From: JANMZO01 sp963763135 | GTDB lineage: Bacteria > Actinomycetota > Acidimicrobiia > Acidimicrobiales > JANYDT01 | Length of the DNA stretch: 64,000 nucleotides | Assembly: GCA_963763135.1 (NCBI GenBank) | Contig: CAVXNJ010000005.1 | Span: 362,835 to 426,834, forward strand | Direction of reading: 5' to 3' | In this document: positions 51,732 to 60,909 of the stretch, piece after piece | How the letters are laid out: every line of letters starts with the position of its first letter | Position numbering within the stretch: position 1 is the first letter of the stretch | Notes under the pieces: generated by a model | Databases searched by the model: none | What the model was told of the DNA's origin: nothing | What the model saw: the letters and a program-made list of their open reading frames with translations, nothing else | Program-made: the position numbers and the translations under genes

Positions 51732-52455
51732 ATGGCGAGTCCCACCATTGAGGCGCAACCCGTTCCACCAACGGAGGCGGTGACGACGCACGACGAATCC
51801 GTTCCGCGGGAGCGGGCGCTCCCTCCAGGAATCGGCGAGGCCCGAAAGCTGCTCCTGTCGATCTTCGGTGACAGTGGAGGTCGTCGCGAAGCTTCGAAGC
51901 GAGGCACTCGCCTGGCTATCCGGCTCGCCGCATTCGAGCTTTTTCAGCGCGACGGAATCGATCATGTAACGGTCGAGCAGATCGCCGGAAAAGCCGATAT
52001 ATCGCCGCGAACATTCTTTAACTACTTTGCCACCAAAGAGGAATGTGTCGTTTTTCCCTATCAGACGATGGCACCGGCCTTCCGCATGTATCTCTCCATA
52101 CAACCACCGGAACTTCGACCAATGGATGCGATGGAGGAAGCCCTCGCCACGCTTTTGTCCGACATTCTCTCCAGGGCTGAGGTGGCGGCCGCCATTAGGT
52201 CGGCCGTCAACCTTCACCGCACCGCCCCCGCGCTGTCGGTTGCCGACGCAAGCCACAAGCTGCACTGGGAGCATGAGGCCTACTCCGAATTGGTGAAACG
52301 CGGCAGCGACCCTTTCCTGGCCCAGGTTTGCCGCGGTGGCCGCTATCGGCATCGGCCGGACTTCGCTGGTTACGTGGGCGAGGAACGAAGACGGGATGGC
52401 GGTAGGCAATCTCGTTCGTGAAGGGTTCCGCGGCTTGCGGGCAGCGTTCGACTGA
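51732..52455 (+). CDS. TetR-family regulator, frameshifted near its C-terminus
   Basis: An N-terminal polar extension is followed by the TetR HTH (LAIRLAAFELFQRDGIDHVT, ADISPRTFFNYFATKEECVV). The first frame goes off after FLAQV to a basic non-family tail ending at 52421. In the +1 frame the natural continuation AAVAAIGIGRTSLVTWARNE ... VREGFRGLRAAFD reaches TGA 52453-52455. An extra T in the TTT at 52327-52329 explains the shift; 724 nt is 3n+1. ATG 51732 is preferred over 51690, which lies upstream of the operator. Confidence 0.8.
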
Positions 52456-52569
52456 CCCACGCACCTCACCGGCGGCACACAGCCGAGGCCACGGATTCGG
52501 GCCCGGGAGCCGCCGAACCCGGCGTTCGTTCGTTACCACTAGTGCACGGTCGACGTTTAGCGTTGGGCG

Positions 52570-53454
52570 ATGACCGACAGCCATACCGAGGAAGCGTCGT
52601 TGTTTAGCGCGCCGCTGGCCGTTGTGCGCACGCAGTTGCAGCGTTCGCTGCGCACCATGATCGTGGGGCCCGACGCCGAAGCACGCGACCTGAGTTCGAC
52701 CCGTCGCGACCCGGGTTTGTTCGGTCCCGATAGCGCCACCTGGATCGTCCACGCCGACGCGGCGATGCTCATCGGCGGGATCCGGGCGCTTCTCCTCCAG
52801 ACGCTCCATCCCCTGGCCATGGCCGGAATCGCCGATCATTCCGCGTACCGGTCCGATCCCACCGGACGACTCCACCGGACGGCAGGGTACGTCGGGACCA
52901 CCACCTTTGGCACGACTGCGGAGGCGAAGGCCGCCGTTCGCATGGTCCGTCGTGTCCACAAAAGCGTCGTCGGGACTGCACCCGACGGCCGCCCGTACGC
53001 CGCGAACGACCCGCACCTTCTCGCGTGGGTCCACCACACGCTGGTCGAGAGCTTCTACCTCGCCCAGAAGCGCTTCGGATCGTCGCCGCTCAGCGCCTTT
53101 GATGCCGATCGGTACATCGACGAGCAGGCGGTCCTGGCCAAGCTCATCGGCGCCGAACCCGTCGCGCGGTCCGTTCAGGAGCTCAAGGACAACATGGCGG
53201 CCATTCGTCCGGAACTGAAAGCGACCGCTGACGCCCGAAATGCCGTGAGGTTTCTGCTGTTCCCCCCGCTGGCACTGCAGATCCTCCCCGTTTACGGCGT
53301 GTTGGCGTCGGCCGCCGTAGGCCTCCTACCGCCGTGGGCCCGCCGAGAACTTCGAATCCTGCGTCTTCCCGTCACCGAACGTTTCGCGGTCCGACCTGCG
53401 GCGAAAATCCTGACCCAAACGCTCGGCTGGGCCATGTCAGCACCGGCGGCCTAG
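52570..53454 (+). CDS. MpaB-like oxygenase (DUF2236)
   Basis: 294 residues. The family pattern ATWIVHADAAMLIGGIRALL, LLQTLHPLAMAGIADHS, VGTTTFGTTAEAKAAV (with its RRVHKSVVG continuation) and DPHLLAWVHHTLVESF is present; the histidines bind heme in relatives such as latex clearing protein. A late hydrophobic segment (LALQILPVYGVLASAAVGLL) is typical. Oxidative substrate unknown. Confidence 0.88.
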   Translation: MTDSHTEEASLFSAPLAVVRTQLQRSLRTMIVGPDAEARDLSSTRRDPGLFGPDSATWIVHADAAMLIGGIRALLLQTLHPLAMAGIADHSAYRSDPTGRLHRTAGYVGTTTFGTTAEAKAAVRMVRRVHKSVVGTAPDGRPYAANDPHLLAWVHHTLVESFYLAQKRFGSSPLSAFDADRYIDEQAVLAKLIGAEPVARSVQELKDNMAAIRPELKATADARNAVRFLLFPPLALQILPVYGVLASAAVGLLPPWARRELRILRLPVTERFAVRPAAKILTQTLGWAMSAPAA

Positions 53455-53557
53455 CGCCGAAACGGCCGCCCCGCCCGCGTCCCGCCCCGCCACCTCGGGC
53501 AACCTCGGGCCACGTCCCACAACCGCACCCCATCGTGAGCGGCCGGATCCGACAAAG

Positions 53558-53593
53558 CAGGTGGCAGACCAGCCGAAGCCGATCTGCCACCTG
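53558..53593. terminator. bidirectional hairpin between convergent genes
   Basis: CAGGTGGCAGA (53558-53568) and TCTGCCACCTG (53583-53593) form a perfect 11-bp stem with a 14-nt loop, between the MpaB-like gene and mscL. Confidence 0.75.
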
Positions 53594-53666
53594 TGTTGCA
53601 CGCTGTTTCTGGAGTAACGCGTAGAACCAGCACCCGTCGAGCGGTTACCCCGTTAGCCCCGATTGC

Positions 53667-54053
53667 CTAGCGACGAAGGCTGTCGCGAATCTCCATGAGC
53701 AACTGGTCGGTCGACGATGGACCGGCCTCGGCCGCGCTGGACTTCTTCGCCTTGTTGTAGGCCTTGACCAGCAGGAAGACCACGACGGCCAGGATCACAA
53801 AGTTGACAAGTGTGGTGACGAATGAGCCGATGCGGATCGGTTTTTCCAGCACACCGTCGGCGTTCTTCTTGGCCGTTCCGAACTGGAGCACCGAATCGAA
53901 ATTCGGTTTGCCGGCTATTTGCGCAATGATCCCCATGACTACGTTGTTGATGAACGACGTCACGAGAGCCGCAAACGCACCGCCCATAACGAACGCAATC
54001 GCCAGGTCAACCAGGTTTCCTTTGTTGATGAAGTCTTTAAATTCCTTGAGCAC
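53667..54053 (-). CDS. mscL: large-conductance mechanosensitive channel
   Basis: 128 residues, usual MscL length. N-terminal amphipathic helix LKEFKDFINKGNLVDLAIAF leads into TM1 (VMGGAFAALVTSFINNVVMG); TM2 is FVTTLVNFVILAVVVFLLVK and the C-terminal bundle ends DQLLMEIRDSLRR. It opens under membrane tension to release solutes. The start is GTG 54053, with AAGGA upstream. Confidence 0.96.
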   Translation of the reverse strand: MLKEFKDFINKGNLVDLAIAFVMGGAFAALVTSFINNVVMGIIAQIAGKPNFDSVLQFGTAKKNADGVLEKPIRIGSFVTTLVNFVILAVVVFLLVKAYNKAKKSSAAEAGPSSTDQLLMEIRDSLRR

Positions 54054-54642
54054 GACATTTTCCTTTCAAAAAGTCAGCAAATGATGAGTAACAGCCGCCC
54101 GACGCCGTAAGTGAACGCTGGTTCATCAGGCACTTGGAGGATAGACCTCGCCTCGGTCCCGCGACAGCCGAGGGGGTCAAGAGGCCTATGGATTGCGGGC
54201 GCCGCCACGTCGAATGGTTCCCACGACCCGGTCCATCACGCTGCGTGCATGAATAGTTCCCAAGGACTACTGGCGCGCTCGTCGCGCCTTAATCGAAGTA
54301 CTAATTGAAACGCAAATGGCGCGACGGTTTCGCGACACAATTGATTCACTGTCATCGCACATTTTGGTCGGTCGAAAATCCTCCGCTACGATGTCAACTC
54401 TCCGGCCTCAGATGCCGAACGTTTAACTATCGGGTCCGACCCGAACGTCCAAGGGATTCCCTCCACATAAGGACCAGGATTCCATCCGCATAGGGACTTC
54501 GACCATCACATTTGTGGGCGAACCCGTTCAACGTTGCCGCATCAAACGCCAGGTGATTCTACGAATTGGCGTCGCGGCAATTGATCTCGACTCACTTCAC
54601 GGAGCGCTCAGTCTCGACTGCGCGTGATGGGAAGTCAGGCAG
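54054..54642. other. 589-bp intergenic region, AT-richer than its surroundings
   Basis: No gene is supported. It contains a GGCGCG/CGCGCC hairpin followed by TT (54272-54290), and a good promoter pointing to the Rpf-like gene: TTGGTC (54364-54369), 17-bp spacer, TACGAT (54387-54392). The ~250-nt leader from there to GTG 54643 is long enough for an RNA regulator, but the conserved blocks of the c-di-AMP (ydaO) riboswitch common before rpf genes were not found. Confidence 0.5.
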
Positions 54643-55455
54643 GTGATTTGGTTGTTACAACTGTCGGTGTTCAAGGCCCCCAAGGCACGTCGGACCCAGG
54701 GATTTCGGTTCCGTCGGGTCGGTCTGGCGTCAGCGACCGTTTGGTTGGGTGCCCTGACCGGCCTCGCAGCGAACAGCGCCGAAGCCCAAACCACGAATCA
54801 GGCACCGCCGTCGCCCGCCGCATCCACCTCGACCATCCCGGCAATCTGGTCGGCGCAGGTCGTGTCAACCGAAGACGTGGCCAAGGTCGTCAACCAGGGC
54901 CCCCAACCAGCGGCTCCCGATTCCAGCACCCCAGGCGTGGCCGGACCGGATACGAGCGTGCCGACATCACCCAGCTCAACAACCAAAAAGTCGGCAAAAG
55001 CCCGCAAGACCAAGTCCACAACCACGCTCGTTCGATTGCTGCCGACCACGACCGCCGGCAATCAGGCCCCGACGGCAAAAGCCCCGACGTCAGCGCCCAC
55101 GCGGAAGTTGAAGACCTCCACCACCGCCGTTTCCGCAGCCGCCACCCCCACCACGATCGTCGCCCGCCTCGTCGCGTCGACCGATTCCAGCGGCGCGGTA
55201 GCCGGTGAGCAGTCGATGGATATCTCACTCGCGAAGCTTCGCCAGTGTGAATCGGGGGGCCGCTACGACCTGAACACCGGCAACGGCTATTACGGCGCCT
55301 ACCAGTTCTCGGCCTCGACCTGGACCAGACTCGGGTTCACCGGGCTTCCGCACCAGGCTCCCCCGGCGACGCAAGACGACGCGGCCCGAAAGCTTCAGGC
55401 CAAATCCGGCTGGGGCCAGTGGCCGGCCTGCGCCCGCAAGCTCGGACTCCGTTAG
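54643..55455 (+). CDS. Rpf-like transglycosylase domain protein, secreted
   Basis: 270 residues. A signal-type hydrophobic segment (VGLASATVWLGALTGLAANS, ~30-48) ends near AEAQ; a long Pro/Thr/Ser/Lys-rich linker follows (~50-195). The last ~75 residues are a resuscitation-promoting-factor-type lysozyme domain: LAKLRQCESGGRYDLNTGNG (catalytic Glu in CESGG), YYGAYQFSASTWTRLG and QCARKLG-like WPACARKLGLR. It likely cuts peptidoglycan during growth resumption. Confidence 0.9.
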   Translation: MIWLLQLSVFKAPKARRTQGFRFRRVGLASATVWLGALTGLAANSAEAQTTNQAPPSPAASTSTIPAIWSAQVVSTEDVAKVVNQGPQPAAPDSSTPGVAGPDTSVPTSPSSTTKKSAKARKTKSTTTLVRLLPTTTAGNQAPTAKAPTSAPTRKLKTSTTAVSAAATPTTIVARLVASTDSSGAVAGEQSMDISLAKLRQCESGGRYDLNTGNGYYGAYQFSASTWTRLGFTGLPHQAPPATQDDAARKLQAKSGWGQWPACARKLGLR

Positions 55456-55552
55456 AGGGTTCACCGGACGGTCGGCCAGAGCGGTCGGCCAGGGCGTTCG
55501 GCCAGCGTGCGGACCCAACTTTGTCACCAACCGTCCCAACCCAGTCGCCCAC

Positions 55553-55622
55553 GGTACCCAACCCCGGCGAAAACCGAGCCGACGCGCCCCCACAAGCCCT
55601 AGGTTGGGCGACAACGCACCCC
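55553..55622. repeat. diverged attC-like element
   Basis: GGTACCCAAC (55553-55562) faces GTTGGGCGAC (55613-55622), a 70-bp element with ends of the 59-bp family. Further GGACCCAAC and GTCCCAAC motifs lie just upstream (about 55511-55540). It is in the 349-bp gap between the Rpf-like gene and the GGDEF-EAL gene; the rest of the gap holds only the promoter below. Confidence 0.6.
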
Positions 55623-55728
55623 GGGTCGGGCGACTCACCAACGACGGCAACCCGGTTTCCCCATAGATACTCGTGAGGATCTCGTGGGTATCCGCGCATG
55701 CAACCTTCAACGTTGCTACGCTCGGTGG

Positions 55729-55756
55729 TTGACGGGTACCCTCAGTGGTGTAGTTG
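55729..55756 (+). promoter_or_regulatory. candidate promoter of the GGDEF-EAL gene
   Basis: TTGACG (55729-55734), 16-bp spacer and TAGTTG (55751-55756) form a plausible housekeeping promoter about 50 bp upstream of ATG 55805. Confidence 0.4.
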
Positions 55757-55804
55757 GTGGCATGTATGGCCCACTGACCATGGCTGAAGGCTTCCTCAGC
55801 TTCC

Positions 55805-58303
55805 ATGGATGCAATCGCAACGCCCAATCAACCGAACGACGCCGGCGCCTCGACCGTGCCGGATCCCTCGGGCACGTCCACCGGTCCGGCACCCGCGCCA
55901 GATTCGACCCGGCCGGGCGGTGCGACCAACCCGCCTCCGTCGGCCCCCGATAGCGGCCCGGTTGCGAAAACGGCTCCGAGTCTCCAAACGCTCGCACTCG
56001 TAACCGACACGTTTCGCGCCGCGATGACCTCCCAGCCGCCCACGAGCGCTGAGGATCTCTACGCGGCGGTGGCGACCGCCCTCTCGAGGCCGCCCCAAAC
56101 CCGCTGCCTGCTGTTTCTCATCTCGTCCGACGGCACACGCATGCGGCTCGTGGCCGATCCCGACCGGCAGAACCGAGGTTGGCAACCCGCAGTTGGACCC
56201 GTGGCCCAGGTTCTGGCCGCCGGCCGCCCCATCGAGATGGCCGTCCTCGACAATTCCTTCGACGCTCCCACGTCGCCAATTGTCCGGCTCGAAAGCGACC
56301 AGGGACCGAAGGCCGGATCGTTCGGCCGTTTCGTTCCCGTATTCCGCACCAGCGGGCGATCAACGAATCCGGCCAGCCGAACCGTTGCGGTCCTCGCGCT
56401 TCTCCGCCGCACCGGCGAACCGCTGTTTCGGGCCGAGGACCGGGTGGTCATGGACGCGACAGCCGAGCGGATCGAGATGTACCTTGCGTTCCGAAACGCC
56501 TCCGACGCCGCCAGCGGACAACGTTCCACAGGCGTGATTTCCCAAAACGGGCTCTTGATCGGCGACGCCCTCCTCAGCCGTCTGGGTCGGATCAGCGGCG
56601 ACGTCGTGTTCCGCCACCTGTTCGCGACGGGCACCGAGTACATCAGCAGCGGCGTGGCCACCTCGCTCGGGTACACACCCGACGAGGTAATGAACGACCC
56701 GTTCCTGCTCGATCGTTCGATCTACCCCGATGACCGGCATGTCCTGACCGAAATTGCCAGCGGCAGCCAGTCGCTCGACGCCCCCGTCCTCATGCGCTTC
56801 ATGCGTCGCGACGGACTGGTCTCCTGGCAGCTATTGCGCATAGCGACCGTCACCAGCGAAAGCGGTCGGGTACTCGGCGTTGAAGGCTTCTCGACCGACG
56901 TTACGGTGATGAAGGCCGCGGAAGCGGCGCTGCTCCACCAGGCCCGCTCCGATCCGCTTACCGGTCTGGCAAACCGCTTGAACTTCCGGGAGGCGACCGG
57001 TCGTGGGCTCGCTCGCATCGAGCGTCACCCGGGCATGATCGGTGTGCTGTTTCTCGACCTCGACGGGTTCAAAGCCGTCAACGACACCATGGGCCACGCC
57101 GCTGGTGACCAGGTACTCAAGATTGTTGCGGATCGACTTCGCTCCGTCATCCGTCGTGAGGATCTCGTGGCCCGCCTGGGCGGAGACGAGTTCGCCGTGC
57201 TCCTGGCCGAGTTGCGGCACGTCTCCGAAGGGTCGGCGAGCGCACGCCGTATTCTCGACGCACTCGAAGAGCCCATCATCATCGACGGACAGGTTGCGTC
57301 TATTTCCACCGGTGTCGGTATCGCAGTGACCGCGTCGGGCCTGATGACTCCCGACGAACTCATCAACCAGGCTGACATCGCGCTGTACCAGGCCAAGCGT
57401 TCCGGTCGCGGACGTTGGCAGGTGTTCCAGGGAGACAACGGTTCACGGGCCACCATCCAGGGCTCGCTGCCGATCGTGGAGGCCGCGCTCGATCCGAATG
57501 ACTCGCTCCGGGCATCCATCACCGCCGGAGCGCTCCGGTCCTCGTTCGCCGGCGGTGAGTTCCGCGTCCACTACCTGCCCGAAATCGACTCGGCCACCGG
57601 TCGTATCGTTGCCGTCGAGGCACTCGTGCGATGGCAGCATCCGCTTCACGGTCTGCTGCCGGCCTCGATGTTCATCGGCGCGGCCACGTCGTCGGAAGTG
57701 ATCCATCCCCTCGGCGACTGGGTGCTGCGTGAGGCGTGCGCGAAGGTGGCCGAGTGGCGCGCCCGGTTCGGGATTGACCTGATGCTTCGGGTGAACGTCG
57801 CGCTCGAGCAGCTTACGCAGCCTGGCTTCGCCGAGACGATCCTGAAGGTACTCGCCTCCACGGGTCTTTCACCTCGGTCGCTCGGTCTCGACGTTTCGGA
57901 GACGGTGATTTCCGGTCTCACCGAGAGCCAGGAACTTACGGTCGACGTTCTTCACCGGGCGGGCGTGAGCTTTGCCGTCGATGGCTTCGGCACCGGCACG
58001 TCCTCGCTTCGCACGCTCCGACGCCTCCCACTGTCGCAGATCAAGATCGACCGTTCGCTCATCGACGAAGTCGACCGCCCGGGCAGCAACGATGAAGAAC
58101 TCGTCGGCCTTGCCATCAAACTCGCCGGCTCGCTCGGCGCGGGGGTCGTGGCGATCGGCGTGGAGCGCCCCTCGCAACTTGATCGGCTGCGAGCGATGCA
58201 GTGTGCCTACTTCCAGGGATTCTTCGCCGGCGAAGCGCGCACCGCACAGGAGATCGCGACGCTTCTCGAACTCGGTCAACCGCAGCTTCCCGGGCTCACC
58301 TAG
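55805..58303 (+). CDS. GAF-PAS-GGDEF-EAL protein with a degenerate EAL domain
   Basis: 832 residues: a low-complexity Pro/Asp/Ala start (1-60), GAF-like domain (~65-235), PAS (~260-375), GGDEF (~378-535) and EAL (~550-820). The cyclase half looks active: LFLDLDGFKAVNDTMGHAAG, RLGGDEFAVLLAEL and an RRED inhibitory site at the correct spacing. The EAL half has VEALVRWQHP and IKIDRS, but the metal-binding Asp pair is DG (VDGFGTGTSS) and the ExTE motif is LDVSE, so phosphodiesterase activity is doubtful. No membrane anchor, so it is a cytoplasmic c-di-GMP enzyme with sensory input. Confidence 0.93.
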   Translation: MDAIATPNQPNDAGASTVPDPSGTSTGPAPAPDSTRPGGATNPPPSAPDSGPVAKTAPSLQTLALVTDTFRAAMTSQPPTSAEDLYAAVATALSRPPQTRCLLFLISSDGTRMRLVADPDRQNRGWQPAVGPVAQVLAAGRPIEMAVLDNSFDAPTSPIVRLESDQGPKAGSFGRFVPVFRTSGRSTNPASRTVAVLALLRRTGEPLFRAEDRVVMDATAERIEMYLAFRNASDAASGQRSTGVISQNGLLIGDALLSRLGRISGDVVFRHLFATGTEYISSGVATSLGYTPDEVMNDPFLLDRSIYPDDRHVLTEIASGSQSLDAPVLMRFMRRDGLVSWQLLRIATVTSESGRVLGVEGFSTDVTVMKAAEAALLHQARSDPLTGLANRLNFREATGRGLARIERHPGMIGVLFLDLDGFKAVNDTMGHAAGDQVLKIVADRLRSVIRREDLVARLGGDEFAVLLAELRHVSEGSASARRILDALEEPIIIDGQVASISTGVGIAVTASGLMTPDELINQADIALYQAKRSGRGRWQVFQGDNGSRATIQGSLPIVEAALDPNDSLRASITAGALRSSFAGGEFRVHYLPEIDSATGRIVAVEALVRWQHPLHGLLPASMFIGAATSSEVIHPLGDWVLREACAKVAEWRARFGIDLMLRVNVALEQLTQPGFAETILKVLASTGLSPRSLGLDVSETVISGLTESQELTVDVLHRAGVSFAVDGFGTGTSSLRTLRRLPLSQIKIDRSLIDEVDRPGSNDEELVGLAIKLAGSLGAGVVAIGVERPSQLDRLRAMQCAYFQGFFAGEARTAQEIATLLELGQPQLPGLT

Positions 58304-58358
58304 TCGTACACGCCGACCAAAACCTGGCGGCGTTCAGGCTCCCGTAGGCTGGTTGTCG

Positions 58359-59597
58359 ATGAACTTCCCCAAATCACGCAGTGGGTTGGCACGTTTCGTG
58401 TTCGCGTTAGTAGTCGCCGGTGTGTCTGTCCTTTCGGCATCGATCGGCCCGGCATCGATCGGCCCCGCATCGGCGTCGCTTCGCAACGATCGCGTGGCCC
58501 CGCCACCGGCCGACGGATCGTCATCTACGACCGGCACCACCATTCCACCCGCCCCGCAGAAGATACGCGTCACCCAACTTGTCGTTGCTGAACAGCCGGT
58601 CGGTGCATTCATGCGCGAAGGTGATGAGACGCTCTACATCGTCCAGAAACTCGGAAAGATCCGGGCGTGGAAAAATGGTATGTACGCAGAGCAACCGGTT
58701 CTCGACATCACCAGCCTGGTCGATTCCGACAACGAGCGCGGCCTGTTGGGTCTCGCGTTTTCCCCGTCGCGTCGTGATGTCATCTACGTCGACTACACCG
58801 ACAAGAAGGGCAACGTTCACGTCACTGAGATTCCCTTCAACGGTTCCACGGCCGACTTTTCGAAAGCCCGCGACCTGTTCAACATTCCCAAACCGTTCAA
58901 CCAGCACAACGCCGGAACGATCCTGTTCGACCCGAACGGAAATCTATATGTGAGCATAGGAGATGGCGGGGGCTCCTACGACAAGTTCAACAACGGGCAG
59001 CGGAAAGACGTCCTACTGGGCAAGGTCCTTCGCATCAACCCCACCCCATCCGGCAAGAAGCCGTACTCGATTCCTTCCGACAATCCCTTTGTCCGGTCGA
59101 CGATGTCGCGGGCCAAACCCGAGATCTATGCATACGGACTTCGCAATCCCTGGGGCATCAGCATGGACACCGTCACGGGAGACCTGTGGATCCCCGACGT
59201 CGGCGAGAACACCCGCGAAGAGATCAACCGCATGCCGAAAGGAAAATCGGGATTCAACTTCGGATGGAAGGTCCGCGAAGGAACGCAGGCCAATTCGGGG
59301 TCCCGCCCGGTCGGAGCGGTCGACCCGGTGTACGACTACCCGCACAAAGACGGGCGGTGCGCCATCGTCGGCGGTGCCCTCTACCGGGGCAAGAAACTAA
59401 GCGCGCTTATCGGCATGTACGTCTTCGGCGACGTGTGTTCAGGCGCACTGACGGTTCTGCGGTTCGACGGGTCGAAGTGGCAGCCGCTCAGCACCGGCGC
59501 ACACGTGCCGTATCTGACGGCCATCAATCAACTGCCCGACGGTGAGCTGATCGCCACCTCACTTGAAGGCGGCGTGTTCCGGCTCGACCCTGCGTAG
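58359..59597 (+). CDS. secreted PQQ-dependent sugar (sorbosone) dehydrogenase-like protein
   Basis: 412 residues. An N-terminal signal helix (ARFVFALVVAGVSVLSASIG) includes a duplicated ASIGP unit. The mature part is a six-bladed propeller: EQPVGAFMREGDETLYIVQK, DNERGLLGLAFSP, NQHNAGTILFDPNGNLYVSI with GDGGG, YAYGLRNPWGISMD, WIPDVGENTREEIN. These are the blocks of soluble glucose/sorbosone dehydrogenases. Whether PQQ is used is not shown. Confidence 0.9.
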   Translation: MNFPKSRSGLARFVFALVVAGVSVLSASIGPASIGPASASLRNDRVAPPPADGSSSTTGTTIPPAPQKIRVTQLVVAEQPVGAFMREGDETLYIVQKLGKIRAWKNGMYAEQPVLDITSLVDSDNERGLLGLAFSPSRRDVIYVDYTDKKGNVHVTEIPFNGSTADFSKARDLFNIPKPFNQHNAGTILFDPNGNLYVSIGDGGGSYDKFNNGQRKDVLLGKVLRINPTPSGKKPYSIPSDNPFVRSTMSRAKPEIYAYGLRNPWGISMDTVTGDLWIPDVGENTREEINRMPKGKSGFNFGWKVREGTQANSGSRPVGAVDPVYDYPHKDGRCAIVGGALYRGKKLSALIGMYVFGDVCSGALTVLRFDGSKWQPLSTGAHVPYLTAINQLPDGELIATSLEGGVFRLDPA

Positions 59598-59629
59598 CCG
59601 TCCAGCCGCACCGAACCGCTTGCGCCGGC

Positions 59630-60889
59630 CTACTCGACAGTTCCGTATGCGCGCGTACGATCTCCGGCCTGGCCGTTGCCGCGGACCTGGGCCACACCTT
59701 TCGCAACCGCCGCAACAAAGTCATCGGCGGCGGCCGGATGTGAGGCGTTCACCGTGCAGTGCAGCGAATCGGGTGGGGTCTGACGATCGGCGTACCAGCC
59801 ACCGTTGGCCCAGAGATGGTCGCCGACCGCGTAGATGTCGACCCGCTCTTCCTCGGGAAGCGTCAGGTCGGCACCGAAGGCCACCAGCGTCGTCTCCGGT
59901 TTGCCCCGGACCGCCAGGCCGTCGATTCCGTTGATCGCCGCTTCGATCTTCGCCCGGGTTTCGAAGGCTTCTCTCGAGAGTCGCAGGTAGCCTTCCTCGC
60001 CGAAGTACTGCATGACCGCCCACGCCGCGGCCAACGATCCCCCACCTCGCGTACCGAGAATCGCCGGCGAGCCGTAGAGTCCGCCGAGCCAGTCACTCGT
60101 CATGAAGAACTGATGCTTGCGTAGATCCTTGTTGCGGTGAGCGAGGACCGATGCGCCTTTCGCGGTGTAGCCGTATTTGTGGAGGTCGCAGCTCATCGAC
60201 GTCACCCCCGGCACGTCGAAGCCCCACCGCTTGTTGACCAGCCCGAGTCGGGTCAACCACGGGAGGGTGAACCCCATGCATGCGTCGACATGCAGGAGGA
60301 GTCCACGCTCGAGCGCCACCGCGCCGAGATCCTCGATCGGATCGATGATCCCCTGCGGGTAGCTCGGCGCGGAACCGACCAGCAACGCGGTGTTGGGGGT
60401 GATAGCGGCGGTCATGGCGGCGACGTCAGCGCGGTAGTCGGCATCCACGGCCACGCGGATCGCCTTGACATCGAAATACGCGGCGGCCTTCGAGAATGCT
60501 GCGTGGGCCGACGTCGGCAGCACCATCTCAGGGTTCGTGATGCCTCGGGCACGCGCCCAGTTGCGGGCGCCCTCGACGGCCGTGAGGATGCTTTCGGTAC
60601 CGCCCGAGGTGAACACCCCGACCGTTGACTCGTCGCCGCCCAGCAACTCGCACACCGTGCCGACAACATCGGTCTGCATCCGACGCAGGCTCGGGAAGGC
60701 ATCGAGGTTCAACATGTTCTCCGACGAGAACCGCGCATACGCCTCGTTGGCCAGGGCATACGGCTCGGCTCCGGCGTAATAGGTGAGGCTGAACACCCGG
60801 CCGTCCTTCCACCTGAGGTCGCGGCCGCGAAAGCTTTCGAGTGCTCCGAGCACCTCGTCGGGAGCGACACCATGCACAGGGAGAGCCAT
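59630..60889 (-). CDS. PLP-dependent group II decarboxylase / sphingosine-phosphate-lyase-like
   Basis: 419 residues from ATG 60889. Blocks: SSENMLNLDAFPSLRRMQTD, FTSGGTESILTAVEGARNWA, LHVDACMGFTLPWLTRLG and the PLP lysine in SMSCDLHKYGYTAKGASVLA. This pattern fits the sphingosine-1-phosphate lyase / tyrosine decarboxylase branch. The C-terminal blocks (ADLTLPEEERVDIYAVGDHL) are typical. It is divergent from the hydrolase at 60910, with only 20 bp between starts. Confidence 0.9.
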   Translation of the reverse strand: MALPVHGVAPDEVLGALESFRGRDLRWKDGRVFSLTYYAGAEPYALANEAYARFSSENMLNLDAFPSLRRMQTDVVGTVCELLGGDESTVGVFTSGGTESILTAVEGARNWARARGITNPEMVLPTSAHAAFSKAAAYFDVKAIRVAVDADYRADVAAMTAAITPNTALLVGSAPSYPQGIIDPIEDLGAVALERGLLLHVDACMGFTLPWLTRLGLVNKRWGFDVPGVTSMSCDLHKYGYTAKGASVLAHRNKDLRKHQFFMTSDWLGGLYGSPAILGTRGGGSLAAAWAVMQYFGEEGYLRLSREAFETRAKIEAAINGIDGLAVRGKPETTLVAFGADLTLPEEERVDIYAVGDHLWANGGWYADRQTPPDSLHCTVNASHPAAADDFVAAVAKGVAQVRGNGQAGDRTRAYGTVE

Positions 60890-60909
60890 GCGAAGTACGG
60901 TAACCCCCC

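Noticed and set aside
54393..54642. c-di-AMP (ydaO-yuaA) riboswitch before the Rpf-like gene
   Set aside because: Expected from other actinobacteria, but its conserved sequence blocks were not found.
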